Assembly: GCA_014905825.1 (NCBI GenBank)
Contig: JACGCN010000075.1
Span: forward strand, 1 to 64,000
From: Lyophyllum atratum
Lineage: Eukaryota > Basidiomycota > Agaricomycetes > Agaricales > Lyophyllaceae
DNA length: 64,000 bases
Reading direction: 5' to 3'
Shown here: positions 1 through 11,100 of the stretch, piece by piece
Layout of the letters: every line of letters starts with the position of its first letter
Position numbering within the stretch: position 1 is the stretch's first letter
The notes under the pieces: generated by a model
What the model saw: only the letters and a program-made list of their open reading frames with translations
Database searches by the model: none
Told to the model about the DNA's origin: nothing
Translations under genes and position numbers: made by a program

Positions 1-2
1 CC

Positions 3-761
3 AAGAAAGGCTGCAGCTTCACCAAGGCCCGGACGGAGCACAGCAACGCGGAGGACGAGTCGACAGCGCCCCAGTCGCCCCCCGCTGCCAGGTCGCGCAA
101 GGGAGCGGGCACGGTGCAGGCGCCTGCTGAGGACTCGGAAGAGCCCCGACGTCCCCGACCCACTCGTACCGCCGCCACTGCACGTACAGCCCCCGCCCCC
201 GCCAAGGCCGAGTCGCACCGTGCGGTCGCTTCGCAGGAGTCGCCGTTCCCCGTGGATTTGTGGGCGCTCCAGCGGAGCATCACGTCGCAGGAGAAGGAGA
301 TCGTTGAGCTGCGGGGGCAGGTCACGCAGCTCAAGGAGTACGTGAAGGCGCAGAAGCAGAACCTGGCCGCGGTCAAAGGCAAGACGGAGCAGGCCAGTGC
401 GAAGCTGCGGGACATTTTCATCGCAGCCCGCGGGTGGTATGCTTGGAGAGATATGATCAACGCCGGCCTTGGCATCTCTTCCGTGGACCCCGACGCGGCC
501 CAGTACGCTTTCGGACACGATGACGACGTCGACGCCTTCTCCTCGTCTCCTCCTTCTCCATACATCGACGAACTCGCCTCCCCATCAGCCTCAGAGATCG
601 ACGTGGATGAGTGCACGTCCGCGCTTCTGAACGAGTTCCTCTCCGCTCCCGTCCCGGCGCCTTTCGACGCCACCAACTCTCCTCCATCGACAAAGCGCAA
701 GGCGGATGAGGTCGAGGATGCAGAGGCAGGGCCCTCCAAGCAAAAGAGGCTTTTGCGGTGA
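3..761 (+). CDS. 5'-truncated coiled-coil protein, function unknown (flank)
   Basis: The frame is open from the window edge (first full codon at 3) to a TGA at 759-761, so only the C-terminal ~252 residues are visible. The visible start reads KKGCSFTKAR, which resembles the end of a short Cys-rich segment, but the rest of any finger lies outside the window. A Pro/Arg/Ala-rich low-complexity stretch follows. Next comes a heptad-like Leu/Glu/Lys/Gln segment (about 250-415) that should form a coiled coil. The tail is Ser/Pro/Asp-rich and ends in a basic KRK...KQKRLLR patch that could be a nuclear signal. No catalytic domain is recognised. This gene is outside the tandem array and is present once, so it is probably host DNA. 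Confidence 0.6.
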   Translation, partial: KKGCSFTKARTEHSNAEDESTAPQSPPAARSRKGAGTVQAPAEDSEEPRRPRPTRTAATARTAPAPAKAESHRAVASQESPFPVDLWALQRSITSQEKEIVELRGQVTQLKEYVKAQKQNLAAVKGKTEQASAKLRDIFIAARGWYAWRDMINAGLGISSVDPDAAQYAFGHDDDVDAFSSSPPSPYIDELASPSASEIDVDECTSALLNEFLSAPVPAPFDATNSPPSTKRKADEVEDAEAGPSKQKRLLR

Positions 762-1084
762 CTCCGATCGTGGTCTGTTTTCTTGTTTTTTTTGTGTATA
801 TAAGTTTGCCACCGTTGTTTGTCTTGCATCGTAGAGTACCAGCCAAAATAGAATATCTTTCTGGTTACGAGTGCCACTGCTACGATCTGATGACGAAGCT
901 CATGAAGCGCCACTTTGCGTTCCCCGCCCCGCCCCGCCCAGCTCACCCTGACCCTGTCTGTACGTCATGATGCCCTGGGCGCTTCCTCCACCCGCCCGTG
1001 ATCATGGGAAAGGACCCTTCAAGGAATGTTGATTGATTGAGAGCGCCTCTTTCGGTGGTTTTTTTCCCTCTTCAACCCTAAGAC
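762..1084. other. Flanking intergenic DNA
   Basis: This is the 3' region of the preceding gene, with a T-rich run and TATATAAG at about 785-805, then GC-rich spacer. A pyrimidine-rich stretch (about 1060-1080) just before the ATG at 1085 looks like a fungal core promoter or leader. No RNA gene is seen. The sequence does not recur in the repeat units. Confidence 0.5.
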
Positions 1085-1195
1085 ATGTCCCACCCAGCGA
1101 ACGAGCTAGAGCATGAAGAGCACAGGACGAACATCGCGCAGGCGCGCATCGACCGGTACTCGCACAGACTGGTGATGCAAGGCCAGCGGAGTTAG
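1085..1195 (+). other. Short ORF broken at the repeat junction
   Basis: An ATG follows a C/T-rich leader and opens a 36-codon frame beginning MSHPANELEHEEHR. Its stop codon (TAG, 1193-1195) is supplied by the first bases of the repeat unit, which starts at 1191. The unique sequence therefore looks like the first coding exon of a host gene interrupted where the array begins. It is short, so it could also be chance. No homologue is recognised. Confidence 0.35.
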
Positions 1196-1200
1196 GGTTA
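1191..1200 (+). repeat. Telomere-like start of the array
   Basis: The unique flank is joined directly to GTTAGGGTTA, one and a half TTAGGG hexamers with the G-rich strand reading away from the flank. The same motif opens every unit. Confidence 0.4.
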
Positions 1201-1257
1201 TCAGGAGAGATTTATTTCTGACTGGGGTGGAAATTAGGGTTGAAAACTTTTCGGACT

Positions 1258-1690
1258 GGGGTGCAGGGTTGGGCTGGGATGGGAGCTGGGGTAGGAGCTG
1301 GGGTGGAGGGATTGGGTGTGTACGTGGGGTGGGACTTGGGGTAGGGGGATGGGATGCGTACATAGAGTCGGACTCGGGATGGAGACTTGGGATTGCATAC
1401 GTAGGGCGGGACTTGGGGTGGAGGGATGGGATGGCGTACGTAGGGTAGGACTTGGGATCGAGAGTTGGGATTGCATACGTAGGGCGGGACTCGGACTTGG
1501 GGTGGATGGATGGGATGGCGTACGTAGGGTAGGACTTGGGATCGAGAGTTGGGATTGCATACGTAGGGCGGGACTTGGGGTGGATGGATGGGATGGCGTA
1601 CGTAGGGTAGGACTTGGGATCGAGAGTTGGGATTGCATAGGTAGGGTGGGACTTGGGGTGGATGGATGGGTTGGTGTACGTAGGCTGGGA
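1258..1690 (+). repeat. G-rich 78-bp minisatellite (unit 1)
   Basis: Imperfect tandem copies of a roughly 78-bp period (one 84-bp variant) carry TTGGGATTGCATACGTAGGG. Start points fall near 1387, 1465, 1549 and 1627. The left part (1258-1390) is a degenerate G-rich continuation. The strand is rich in GGG runs and could form G-quadruplexes. Long open frames cross it on both strands because the period is divisible by three. I do not regard them as genes. Confidence 0.85.
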
Positions 1691-1696
1691 CTCATT

Positions 1697-2136
1697 ACAA
1701 CCCGGTATGCACATGCACATGCGCACTCTTCGTCCCCGACGAAGGGTGCGCAACATAGTACAAACTCATATCTATGTGAGCATGGGCCGTCTTCGTCCCC
1801 GACGAACGGTAGGCAGTAGGCTCCGCATGTTGAAGCAGTCAATGATATGGTATTGCATGCGCCGTCTTCGTCCCCGACGAACGGGGGGCGCTAGCCTCAG
1901 AATGTTCGAAAGTATGTATTACAACCCGGTATGCACATGCACATGCGCGCTCTTCGTCCCCGACGAAGGGTGCGCAACATAGTACAAACTCATATCTATG
2001 TGAGCATGGGCCGTCTTCGTCCCCGACGAACGGTGGGCAGTAGGCTCCGCATGTTGAAGCAGTCAATGATATTGCATGCGCCGTCTTCGTCCCCGACGAA
2101 CGGGGGGCGCTAGCCTCAGAATGTTCAGGCAGATCA
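1697..2136 (+). repeat. Left palindrome array, 224-bp direct duplication (unit 1)
   Basis: Two direct copies (1697-1920 and 1921-2136, the second 5 bp shorter internally) each begin ACAACCCGGTATGCAC. Each contains three perfect TTCGTCCCCGACGAA motifs, at 1729-1743, 1792-1806 and 1867-1881, then 1952-1966, 2016-2030 and 2086-2100. The motif has 6-bp inverted arms around a 3-nt centre. The regular occurrence suggests binding sites for a dimeric protein near the left end of the unit. Confidence 0.85.
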
Positions 2137-3517
2137 TAATATGCATGCGGTACCGTAATCAATACATTCTATTTAACCCCCGTCCAACCGGCACGCATAT
2201 GTCAAGCCACTTTTGTGATGCCGGCGGCCCTGCGACGAGGTGATTAATGTTCATACACGGAACACGATGATAATAGGCTCACGGTAGGCACACTGTTCGT
2301 CCTTCATCTGTCTTGATTATGAGTATTATCGTGCCCTTGAAAGAACAACATCAGGAATAAGCAAGGTAATACTATGACATATGTACTCACATCAGGCATG
2401 CGGCTTGTTGACTTTACGCTCCCATAGACCACGCAGCCGTTGCAGGCCCAGAAAAACACTCGGGTATCAGTCTGAGAAGAATCCAACCTTCAGTACAAAA
2501 AGGCAGAGGGAGGGGCCACACTACACACCGGGTATGCGGGCATGGTGAGGATGATGGGTACGGGGGGCTTGGGTTCGGTTAGGGTACCCAACAGGTTTTA
2601 AGGACGCCAGCTAAGGCGACAATGTGGCCGACTGTCAATAAAATCAAGGGGCCTTCTGCCGTATCACAGATGACAATAACGTAGGGTTCGTAATACATTC
2701 GGAGAGTGGGCTACATGTGCGAAAATGGTAGGGTTAGATTAATACGTTACATAAATGGGGTCCGATCGAAGGCTCACCTAAGATAAATCGAGACTGACCC
2801 CAGAACGTGAACATACACTCACATGAGTCGTCTCCCGTCTTCGTCGGATGAATACGGCCCTTGGGATGCTGAAATATATCAGTATTTACGTGCATAAGCA
2901 CATCCGTCGTCCCCGACGAAGGGTCGACACTGGCCCCAAGATGAAAATACACTCACATACTTGAGAGGGAAAAGGGTGTCTGCGGTTTCGTCCTGGATGA
3001 ATAGTGCCATCGTGAGCATAAGTAAAATTTTCCGAACCACTTCACAAAGGGGAGAGGGGTATTCAGATAAGAGGGGAGTGGGAATGTTCGAAACGCGTAG
3101 GATGAGCATGAAGAGACGGGAATAAACGTAGAGGTTACCAGCGTACACAGGTCAGAGTAGCTGGTGGAGCCCCGTGGGCGAGAGAATGCAAGGCGTACAT
3201 GGGAGGCGTGGATGGATAGGGAGCGGGGGTTACTACAAGGAATAGCGCGCATCGCGAGCATAAGTAGCGCCATAGCGAACATAAGTATTGATTTTTGAAC
3301 AAGGGTTATTGGGAGGGGAGTGGAGATGATCGAGACGACGAGGACGGGCGTGAAGAGATGGGAATAGATGTACAAGGTTGCCAGCGTACACGGGTCAGAG
3401 TATCTGGTGGAGCCCGGTCGACGAGAGAATGCAAGGCGTGCATGGCGTCGATTTTAGAGAATAACGCGCATAGCGAGACATAAATGAAAGCTTAGGTGAT
3501 GTAAGTATACAGTCCTA
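2137..3517. other. Gene-free spacer with a ~240-bp imperfect duplication (unit 1)
   Basis: No convincing gene is seen. An isolated palindrome-like GTCGTCCCCGACGAA lies near 2912. From about 3000 to 3485 a segment of roughly 240 bp is repeated imperfectly in tandem. Shared landmarks are CCAGCGTACAC-GGTCAGAG and GAGAGAATGCAAGGCGT, first at about 3138-3205 and again at about 3380-3445. Minus-strand frames through it are low in coding character. Much of the spacer is probably downstream sequence of gene A plus old repeat debris. Confidence 0.55.
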
Positions 3518-6251
3518 CTATGCGTCTACGAGGAATATAGGTACTGCACCATGCCTTAAGAGTACACGAGGGGCGGCTTCAGCTATTCCTTGCGCGTTCA
3601 AGGCGGGAGGGAGGCGTGTAAATGAGCGCAACGACGCCGTCGGCCATATCTTATCCTGCTGTGCATCAGGGATCCACTTCCAGTCCCTCACCCTCTTCCA
3701 AATCGCCTCCCGAGTATCGTCGACGAGTTCCTTACTGTGCTTGCCATCGTTGATGAAGTTCAACCACAGGACGAAGTAGGGGCACTTGGTCCACTGAACA
3801 CTGCTCTTTGTCTCGAAACCACGCTTCGGAAACATCCACTTGAACGCCCTAGCCCAGTCGTCCGTGTCTCCATGCTTGTAAGCGACCGCGCGCCACATGT
3901 CCGAGAGGGTAAGGTTCTGGTATATGTCCTCCCTGGCTTGTCGCTTCTCGACATCGCTAAGTTTGAGGTAAGACGCGTTAACGGCCCCCTTAGGGTTGGG
4001 TGACTTTGCAGCAATGTCGATGAGGAACTGGCGGAATAGGTCGGAAGCGAATGTGTCGAGGACTATGGGAGCTTCGTCAGGAGGTGGAGAGAGGCGCTCC
4101 TCTACGTCGGAACCGTCATCGTAGGAAGGTGGGGGGAGGACATGGCCTCGAGCGCCAAGGTGGAATAGGTCTGGCTCTGGTTCGCCAGTCCAGTTGACGT
4201 AAGTGACCATCTTCGACTTGCTCGTCGTTGAGCGCGTACGAGCAACGAGGGCATGGTCGACAACACCAGTCTTATGCAACTTTCGTTCTATCTCGTTCAA
4301 GGGCGCTTTGAACCAGTACTTGAAAGCTGCGCCAAAAGAACGGGCCCACCCATCCGAAGGCGGGGGACGTCACCTATCATCATGCGTCTGAGAAAGACAC
4401 ATCCGTAGGGGTTGTAGGCGACCCTATCGACGACGCGCTGCTCGCCCTCATCATCATCCTCCTCCTCCTCCTCCGCTTCCTGTGGAATGGCCCGGAAATA
4501 CGCCAGAGTGCTACGGTCCACGTCCGCCGCCTCTGTCACAGGGAGTATCGCATTCATGAGCATCCTGGCTGCGGGCCCGTCCTCGGGACGTGCATGCTGG
4601 CCGTTCAGTAACCAGACGCAGCCGGCGGTGAGGGTGAGAGCGTCAGGAAGGACTCGCATGGCAGAATTTCCTTGAGCCTGCAGGTCGAAGACTTGGCTGA
4701 TCGCCATGAGTCTCACAAGGCGAAACGACCTAAAAGTCCAGGCATGTCAGCGAGAACGTCATAATCGTGCGTAGTCTGACTTACCACCACTCTGCCCGTG
4801 TAAAAGAACAAATGCACCTGCGGAACGCCGTTGAGTTGAAACGGACCAACACCTCCGTAGCTTTGCTATATGGTACTCGGACCTCGAGACGGGCGCTCGA
4901 AGAGTTCGCTCGTTTGGCGGTGTCATAAATAGTGTGTAGACCTTCGATGGTTCTCGTTGGGTGGTCTGTACCCATGGCTTCCTTGGTCTCAATAAATTTC
5001 GCGTGGTGGCCCGCATCTTTGTTAGACACGACAGATTTATCGGTCGTATACGCCTGTATGTAAGAGACCTCGAACTCGCCTCGCGCTTGAACGCCAGGGG
5101 TTGCTCGGAAGCCGCTGAGGGCGGTGAGGTGGCTTGCAGGATCTCGGGCATACTGGGAGGAGCCGAGTTCGGTTATTCTTCTGGCGTGGTAGTCGGAGAT
5201 ACGCAACGCCTCTTGGACGACGATGTTATGGGTGGATGTGATCCATTGGAGGCATCGCCGGTCAGGGCTACTGATCTCGATGGCGACGTCGACATACCAG
5301 TCGCCGACTGCGGGGGCAGCGGGAGAGAGATTGGCCTCCCGGATAAACGTATCCAGGAAAATCGCCGCGGATGCTGCGTTGACTCGGTGCATGCTCGTGT
5401 GCTTGGTCCCCCGGATCGTGTGGAGAATGAAGAAATCCTGCGCCCACTGTTTATCGCGATCGTCGACGAAGGGGCTGTTCTGTATTTCCATGCGAATGCG
5501 AGCTGCAAGCCGGGGGACGTACTCCTTTGCGACGAGCCTTGTGCCCCAAGAGTACCCGCCATTCCTGTTCCGAGCTCGGGCGCTCTCCGCGTGGTAAGAA
5601 CCAGGCCAGTCGGACGCGACTGCGTGCCCGAGCAAGTGCAGGATGGCTGGTCGTAACCCATTGTTGAACCAATAGGTCCTCTCCGCTTCAGTAGTGAGCC
5701 ACGCCTGATGACCCTGGCCACGTTCGGGATTCCAGAGGCCGGGGAAGAAGATGTGGAGGTGATGACGGTCATTGAACTTCCCGAATTCGAAGTTCGGTAT
5801 CTTATGATACTCCACGGCGTGGTATTCTATATCACCGTTGGCCTGTCGGCCAGTTACTTTTGAGAGCTTCACTTTATATATGAAGGGTTCAACGTACTCG
5901 TGTATACTGAATGTCGTGCTTTATATGAATGCTCGACTTAAGCGCATACGTAGGGTGGGGGACAGCGAAGATGCTGATAACACCGTCGACCATTATGTCG
6001 GACGCTATACCCAGGAGAGAGTCGTAATCGCGACGGATCGTAAGAGCGTCTTCCAACTCCACCATATCTTGGAGTGGGTCCATGAAAACCTGCTTCCACT
6101 GGCGATCGTCGGCGTCGCGGTATTCGCCGGTGATAGCAAAGCGAATGAAGGGGTCGGGAGTGTCTTCTCTTTCGTAGAGAGCATTGGCGCGATCGATAAA
6201 CTGAGTCAGGGTATGGGAGACTTCAGTGTGGTTACTGTATAAATTGGCCAT
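3518..6251 (-). CDS. Gene A: large protein of unknown function, unit 1 (one frameshift)
   Basis: Three minus-strand blocks join in frame: 6251-5950, 5906-4785 and 4729-3518. The introns are 43 nt (GTATGC...TTCAG) and 55 nt (GTAAGT...TTTTAG). The start chosen is MANLYSNH at 6251; an in-frame ATG at 6329 is an alternative. The product is about 878 aa. I do not recognise the family. Visible features are an aromatic and His-rich block (HHLHIFFPGLWNPER, near residue 150), an acidic run of Glu/Asp (about residue 570), and a Trp-rich C-terminal third. In unit 1 one A is missing in the A-run at 4334-4337 compared with units 2 and 3, shifting the frame. The gene is divergent from gene B, with the long inverted repeat between them. 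It could be an element-encoded protein; no catalytic motif supports that. Confidence 0.7.
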
Positions 6252-8195
6252 GGTAAAACAGAGCAGGATACGGGTTACGATAGAGGTACGACGGTAGGTA
6301 CGTGAAGTCGCGAAGTATATATGTTCCATCCAGTAATTAACACACGGCTATGTATCGAAACCCGGGAAACACGTGGAGGCCCTCCTAGAGAATGATGAGT
6401 CAAGGAATGTCGCTCTGAGATTGGACAGACATACCTGGAGATAACAGAAATCATGCATGAACGCAGGGAGATAGGCCCTGGAGAGTCACGTCTTCCATAT
6501 CAGAGGAGAGAAAGAGCCGATGTTAGCGAGCGCGAGGTTAGGGAAGAGGGGAGAACTTACAGGCATGTTCGGAAACGAGAAGGGCGAGGAAAATTCGTTG
6601 GAGCGATTTTGAATACAGAAGTTCCGAGTGCCTTTGGAACGTGGGCCAGCCACACCACGAGGAGAGGGAGCGGTAAGGGGTGAGCGGCGTAATATCTATC
6701 GGAAAAGGTAATCGTATACGGGGGCGGCTGCGATATCATAGAATGGACTTACGAAATGGACGAACGCAGATGCTAGATTGTACCTGGGAACGTGGGCTGG
6801 GAGGGCAAGGTGCAGAGCGATAGGGTAGATTTCGAACAAAATGAGGCGCGTGCGGCGCGGGGAATGCGTCCAGGGAACGAGGTGGCGCATGCGATCCGAT
6901 GTCTTGAAGGGTAGTCGTCCAGGTTTCATGTCCGGGTCCGGGTCCGGGTCCGGGTCGGTCGCGACTAGAGATGTGGTGCTTGCGAGTCCTCGACAAGCAC
7001 TGCACCTTTCGTCTACGACGACGGCGAGAGAGAGGGTGAGACAGCTGCAATAGAATCCTCTAATTGCAGTTGCCCCGCTCCTGGGTAGGCGGTGGACGAC
7101 GGGTGGGGCAGAGAGCTCATCGTCGACGACGAAGAGATGGGTTATCTGGGACTTGTGAGAATTATTCAGATTGTGCACGAGGAGTGCACGTGTCGAGCCG
7201 TGGGAATGGGGACTTGCCGAGTCGGAGACGCCTGGACCACGAGGTGCAATTGCCACGGTCTGGTGATTCCTCGACACGTGCACTCCTCGTGCACAATCTG
7301 AATAATTCTCACAAGTCCCAGATAACCCATCTCTTCGTCGTCGACGATGAGCTCTCTGCCCCACCCGTCGTCCACCGCCTACCCAGGAGCGGGGCAACTG
7401 CAATTAGAGGATTCTATTGCAGCTGTCTCACCCTCTCTCTCGCCGTCGTCGTAGACGAAAGGTGCAGTGCTTGTCGAGGACTCGCAAGCACCACATCTCT
7501 AGTCGCGACCGACCCGGACCCGGACCCGGACCCGGACATGAAACCTGGATGACTACCCTTCAAGACATCGGATCGCATGCGCCACCTCGTTCCCTGGACG
7601 CATTCCCCGCGCCGCACGCGCCTCATTTTGTTCGAAATCTACCCTATCGCTCTGCACCTTGCCCTCCCAGCCCACGTTCCCAGGTACAATCTATCGCATT
7701 TCTCCTTGCTCCTGTAAGTTTTTCCTCTAGTATCACATCCGGCCTCGAATACGATTACATGTTCTGATAGATATCATGCCACGCCCTCTCCATGCTGCAC
7801 AGCCGTCCACTTCGTTCCAGGGCCAGGTACGTGATCCGTTATTTCAATATCGCCCCTCACCTCGCACCTCGATTTGCTCGTCGACGCCGAACAGACATGT
7901 TCCTACCTGAAACTCTGCAGATGATCCTCGTGTATAATTTCGGTGAGTCTCTCGCATCTTCACGCAGTATTCTTTGACTAATTGTTCCCTCGCAGCCGCA
8001 TACCCTAAGTCCCTCGTTACGATACCTTCACAGCGTAGCCATATTCGAATAGATTAATTTTATGTCCTGAGCCTACAGGCGCTCGCGCTCTGAGAATAGT
8101 ACATCCTGGTGTAGCGATTTCTGTTATAAACTGCTCTCCCACCTCAAGGCAGAGACAACTTCTAAAGTTACCCGCCCTACACCCTCTGTCTCGTC
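6252..8195. promoter_or_regulatory. Divergent intergenic region between genes A and B (unit 1)
   Basis: Genes A (minus) and B (plus) point away from each other across about 1.9 kb, so both promoters must lie here. The centre is occupied by the 423-bp-arm inverted repeat (6774-7693). The stretch just before B (about 8080-8195) has a C/T-rich leader ending GTCTCGTCATG and a TTATAAAC at about 8131. Several GTGAGT/CAG pairs (for example 7941 to about 7995) suggest an intron in the 5' leader. The same arrangement is at 29900-31843 and 53587-55529. Confidence 0.5.
6774..7693. repeat. Long inverted repeat, 423-bp arms, 74-bp loop (unit 1)
   Basis: Positions 6774-7196 and 7271-7693 are reverse complements about an axis at 7233.5. 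I found only one mismatch (in CCAGGTTTCATG against CATGAAACCTGGA). The loop is 7197-7270. The arms contain a short GGGTCC microsatellite, a TCGTCGACGACGA motif and a CTGCAATAGA...TCTAATTGCAG element. Identical open frames appear on both strands, which is expected for a palindrome and is not evidence of genes. Such a hairpin can extrude as a cruciform or yield double-stranded RNA when transcribed. Confidence 0.9.
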
Positions 8196-11100
8196 ATGCC
8201 CAGCCACACAGCTCCTAGCGCTTTCGTTAAGCTTTATTCGTTGGGTGGCGCCCCTTGGAACTGGGAAACCTGGCAAGAGCATACCGGCGTCGCCTACGGC
8301 CTCTTTCCTGACGACGACAAGAAACTTCCTCGCGGCTGGACTCGACAGAACGCCGTCGATGTTCAGTCTTACTTCCGCGCATATAGCCTCCTCGCTTCTG
8401 AAGACAAGAAGGTGGCCTTTGCCGTCAACGACAAAGGCGGCTCCAAGTACCCAGGACGCGAGTTCTGGAATAACTGGGTGAACCGTCGCTGGGATTCATG
8501 GGGCGTTCATACCATGATCGTGGGGGTGCTGAGAGACCTCGAGATGCATCCCCTCGATATCATCGTCCGCGACGAAGATATCGACACTTGGCCGAGTGCT
8601 GATCACTATATCCCCGCCGTCATCGACCCCGTCGCCTTGAAGCTCTTCGGTGAAGAGGCTTTTCCTAAGAATTCTACAGCCGTCAAGTCTGACTTGCGCG
8701 CGGCCATCCGTATTCTCGTTCAACGATGCTGGAACACCATGCGTGTCCAGATCTCGACAATGAAGAGCCGCCCGATTGAGATCGAGGCAGCTGCGAAAGC
8801 CGCATTCCAAGGTGAGTATTTCATTCTATTAGTACGAACATTTCTAAATACGGGGTAGATCTCGAGAACGGCAAGCCCACAAAAGCCAAACTGTCACGCG
8901 CTATCCATGCGGTCGCAAAATGGAAAGAGTGCTCCATACTTTTCAACACGCCCGAAAACGTCGAGAAGGCCGCAGCCATGCTCGCTGATCTTCAGGAGAT
9001 CATGGAGGGTCTGGGAGCGAAGTTAGATAAACGAGCTCAATCGAAAGGTGAGCGCGCTGCTGCCTTTACTTTCCTCTGTTGACTAACTTCATGCATAGGA
9101 ACGTGCAAAGTTTCAGCCGTTGATTTGAAGGACCTTGCCACTGCAGAGGATGTCACCGATCTGGTACTCATGTACCACGAGTATTTCGAGCGTGATGTGG
9201 AGGATGAGGGCGAACCACCGTTGACTAAACCCCCGGCTGATAGACAGGCGCTTAATGACTCTGGGGGGGACTTCGGCATGGAAGAAGAGTCAGTCATGAC
9301 ATACGGAATGTTGACCGGGTCGTTGGGATTCAGGACGGGCCTTCCGCCGCAGTTCAACAAACTCCGAGACCGGTTCGGCTCCACGCCTTGGGAGGATGCC
9401 GCACCTTTTGAGTGCAAACACCCTCCAGAGAATATCGAGAACCAGCGCCTCCATTGGCACCAGGTCGCTGGAACTCGCTCCATCTGCAGAAGCGTGTTCA
9501 CCAAGGTTGCGGACCCAGCCCACGTCCCCGGCATGCTCATCGGCGACGAAGTCGGCCTTGGGAAGACAGCGCAGACGCTCACGTTCATAGCCTTCCTGAT
9601 GCAGGCGATCTGGCTTCAGAAGAATAACAAGAAGCTCCCGAAAATCTTAGGTGAGATCATCTCCGCAGGTACCATTACTCCCCAAGCGCGTATTGACCTT
9701 GTCTTTCAGAAGAACGGCCGTATCTACGTGGTAGCAAGGACATCCCGTCGGCGCCACATCTGATCGTCTGTCCTGGAACCCTCGTCCCTCAGTGGGTCCA
9801 CGAATCGAAGGTGTTCTTCCAGCGGAAGAAGATCGAGATTCTTGTCTACGATAGCCAAACCAACGCCGCCGAATTCTGGGGGCCCGATGGTCCTTTGCGT
9901 CGTTCGCCTCACGACCCCCATCACATCGTCATCGTCGCAAGCCATTCCGTACGTAACAGGTATACTGTTAGTCTGGAATATTACTGACCACCAACAGGTG
10001 CTGTGCAAGGAAATGAACGATAACCACTTCCCGGTGAAGAAGAGGAAGGATGTTCGTCCGTGGGATATGCCAACAGCCAAGGGGTCCCTCACAAACACTC
10101 TTTTTGGTCAGAAATACCTGACCGTCACCGTCGACGAAGCTCATCGCATGCGAAACATGGGAAGGAAGCATACAGCTATCTTACGGCTGTTGGAGCAGGC
10201 AACGATACGGCTTGCTATGACAGCCACGCCCCTCCACACATCCTCGAGAGTAAGCCGTTTCTGTCGCAACTTGTCATGCCGCCACTGATTATCGTCCTTC
10301 CTTCAGGATCTCTCTGCCATGGGCCGTATCGTGGGTCTCCCCCACTTTTTCACTGAGGCCGCCTGGCAGGAAGAGAAGGACGATGCTGCGGCAGTGCGGA
10401 GGGCGAAGACCCTCGACGACGATGGGCTTACTCTTCACGGCGAGCAACTTAGTGCTGTGAAACGCCTCCAAGATCACCTCGGCAAACATTTCCTCCGGAG
10501 GACCACGGATAGCAAGGATTCAGAAGGGAATCCGCTCTTGACCCTGCCGCCGTTTAAAGAGATAATCGGTGTTTTGGAGCTCACGCAAAGGGAAGCTGAT
10601 ATCATCCAACGCCGAGCTGAGTCTGCGAAGGCCTCGTAAGTCACACTCTGTCAGTGTATTCTAATACTGACTGTTCAGCAGAATAGAGTCGAGTAGCGCG
10701 TCGAGTCTATCGACAACGGTGAGTTTATGGTAGCAAACGACTGTTCTATGACTCTGACGTATCTCGATTCACAGAGATTCTACCTCGAATACAGGACTGC
10801 CGTCGGGTTTGCCAAAGAGGACCCGGATTCCCCCTGGCCATCCTTCAAGACACTCCAAGAGTGGGCACCCGTCAAGAGCACCAAGATGGAAGTCTGTGCA
10901 GAGATCTGTAAACACTACCTCAGCCGTGACGACGTCGGCGACGTCACCTTCGCGAATGGGGTGCCTGTCTTCCCAGATATCCCAGCCAACCTCGCGGAGA
11001 AGATACGGCAGAACCGGCGCATCATCATCTACTCCGAGTTTTCGTCCATGGCTCCACTTCTGCAGAACGTGAGTTTTCTCTTCCTGTCGTTGAATCTTGA

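Noticed and set aside
1106..1842. Long open frames on both strands of the minisatellite (up to 216 codons)
   Set aside because: The 78-bp period is divisible by three, so frames stay open by repetition. They encode simple repeats on both strands and have no gene context.
1697..2136. CRISPR-like array of spaced short repeats
   Set aside because: The organism is a eukaryote. The repeats are 15-bp palindromes inside a 224-bp duplication, the spacers are not unique, and there are no cas genes.
4961..5656. 231-codon plus-strand frame opposite gene A
   Set aside because: It is a shadow of the spliced minus-strand gene A, whose three exons join in frame.
6696..7552. 235- and 162-codon frames in the inverted repeat, present on both strands
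   Set aside because: They are identical because the DNA is a palindrome, are Arg/Pro-rich, and contain no recognisable domain.
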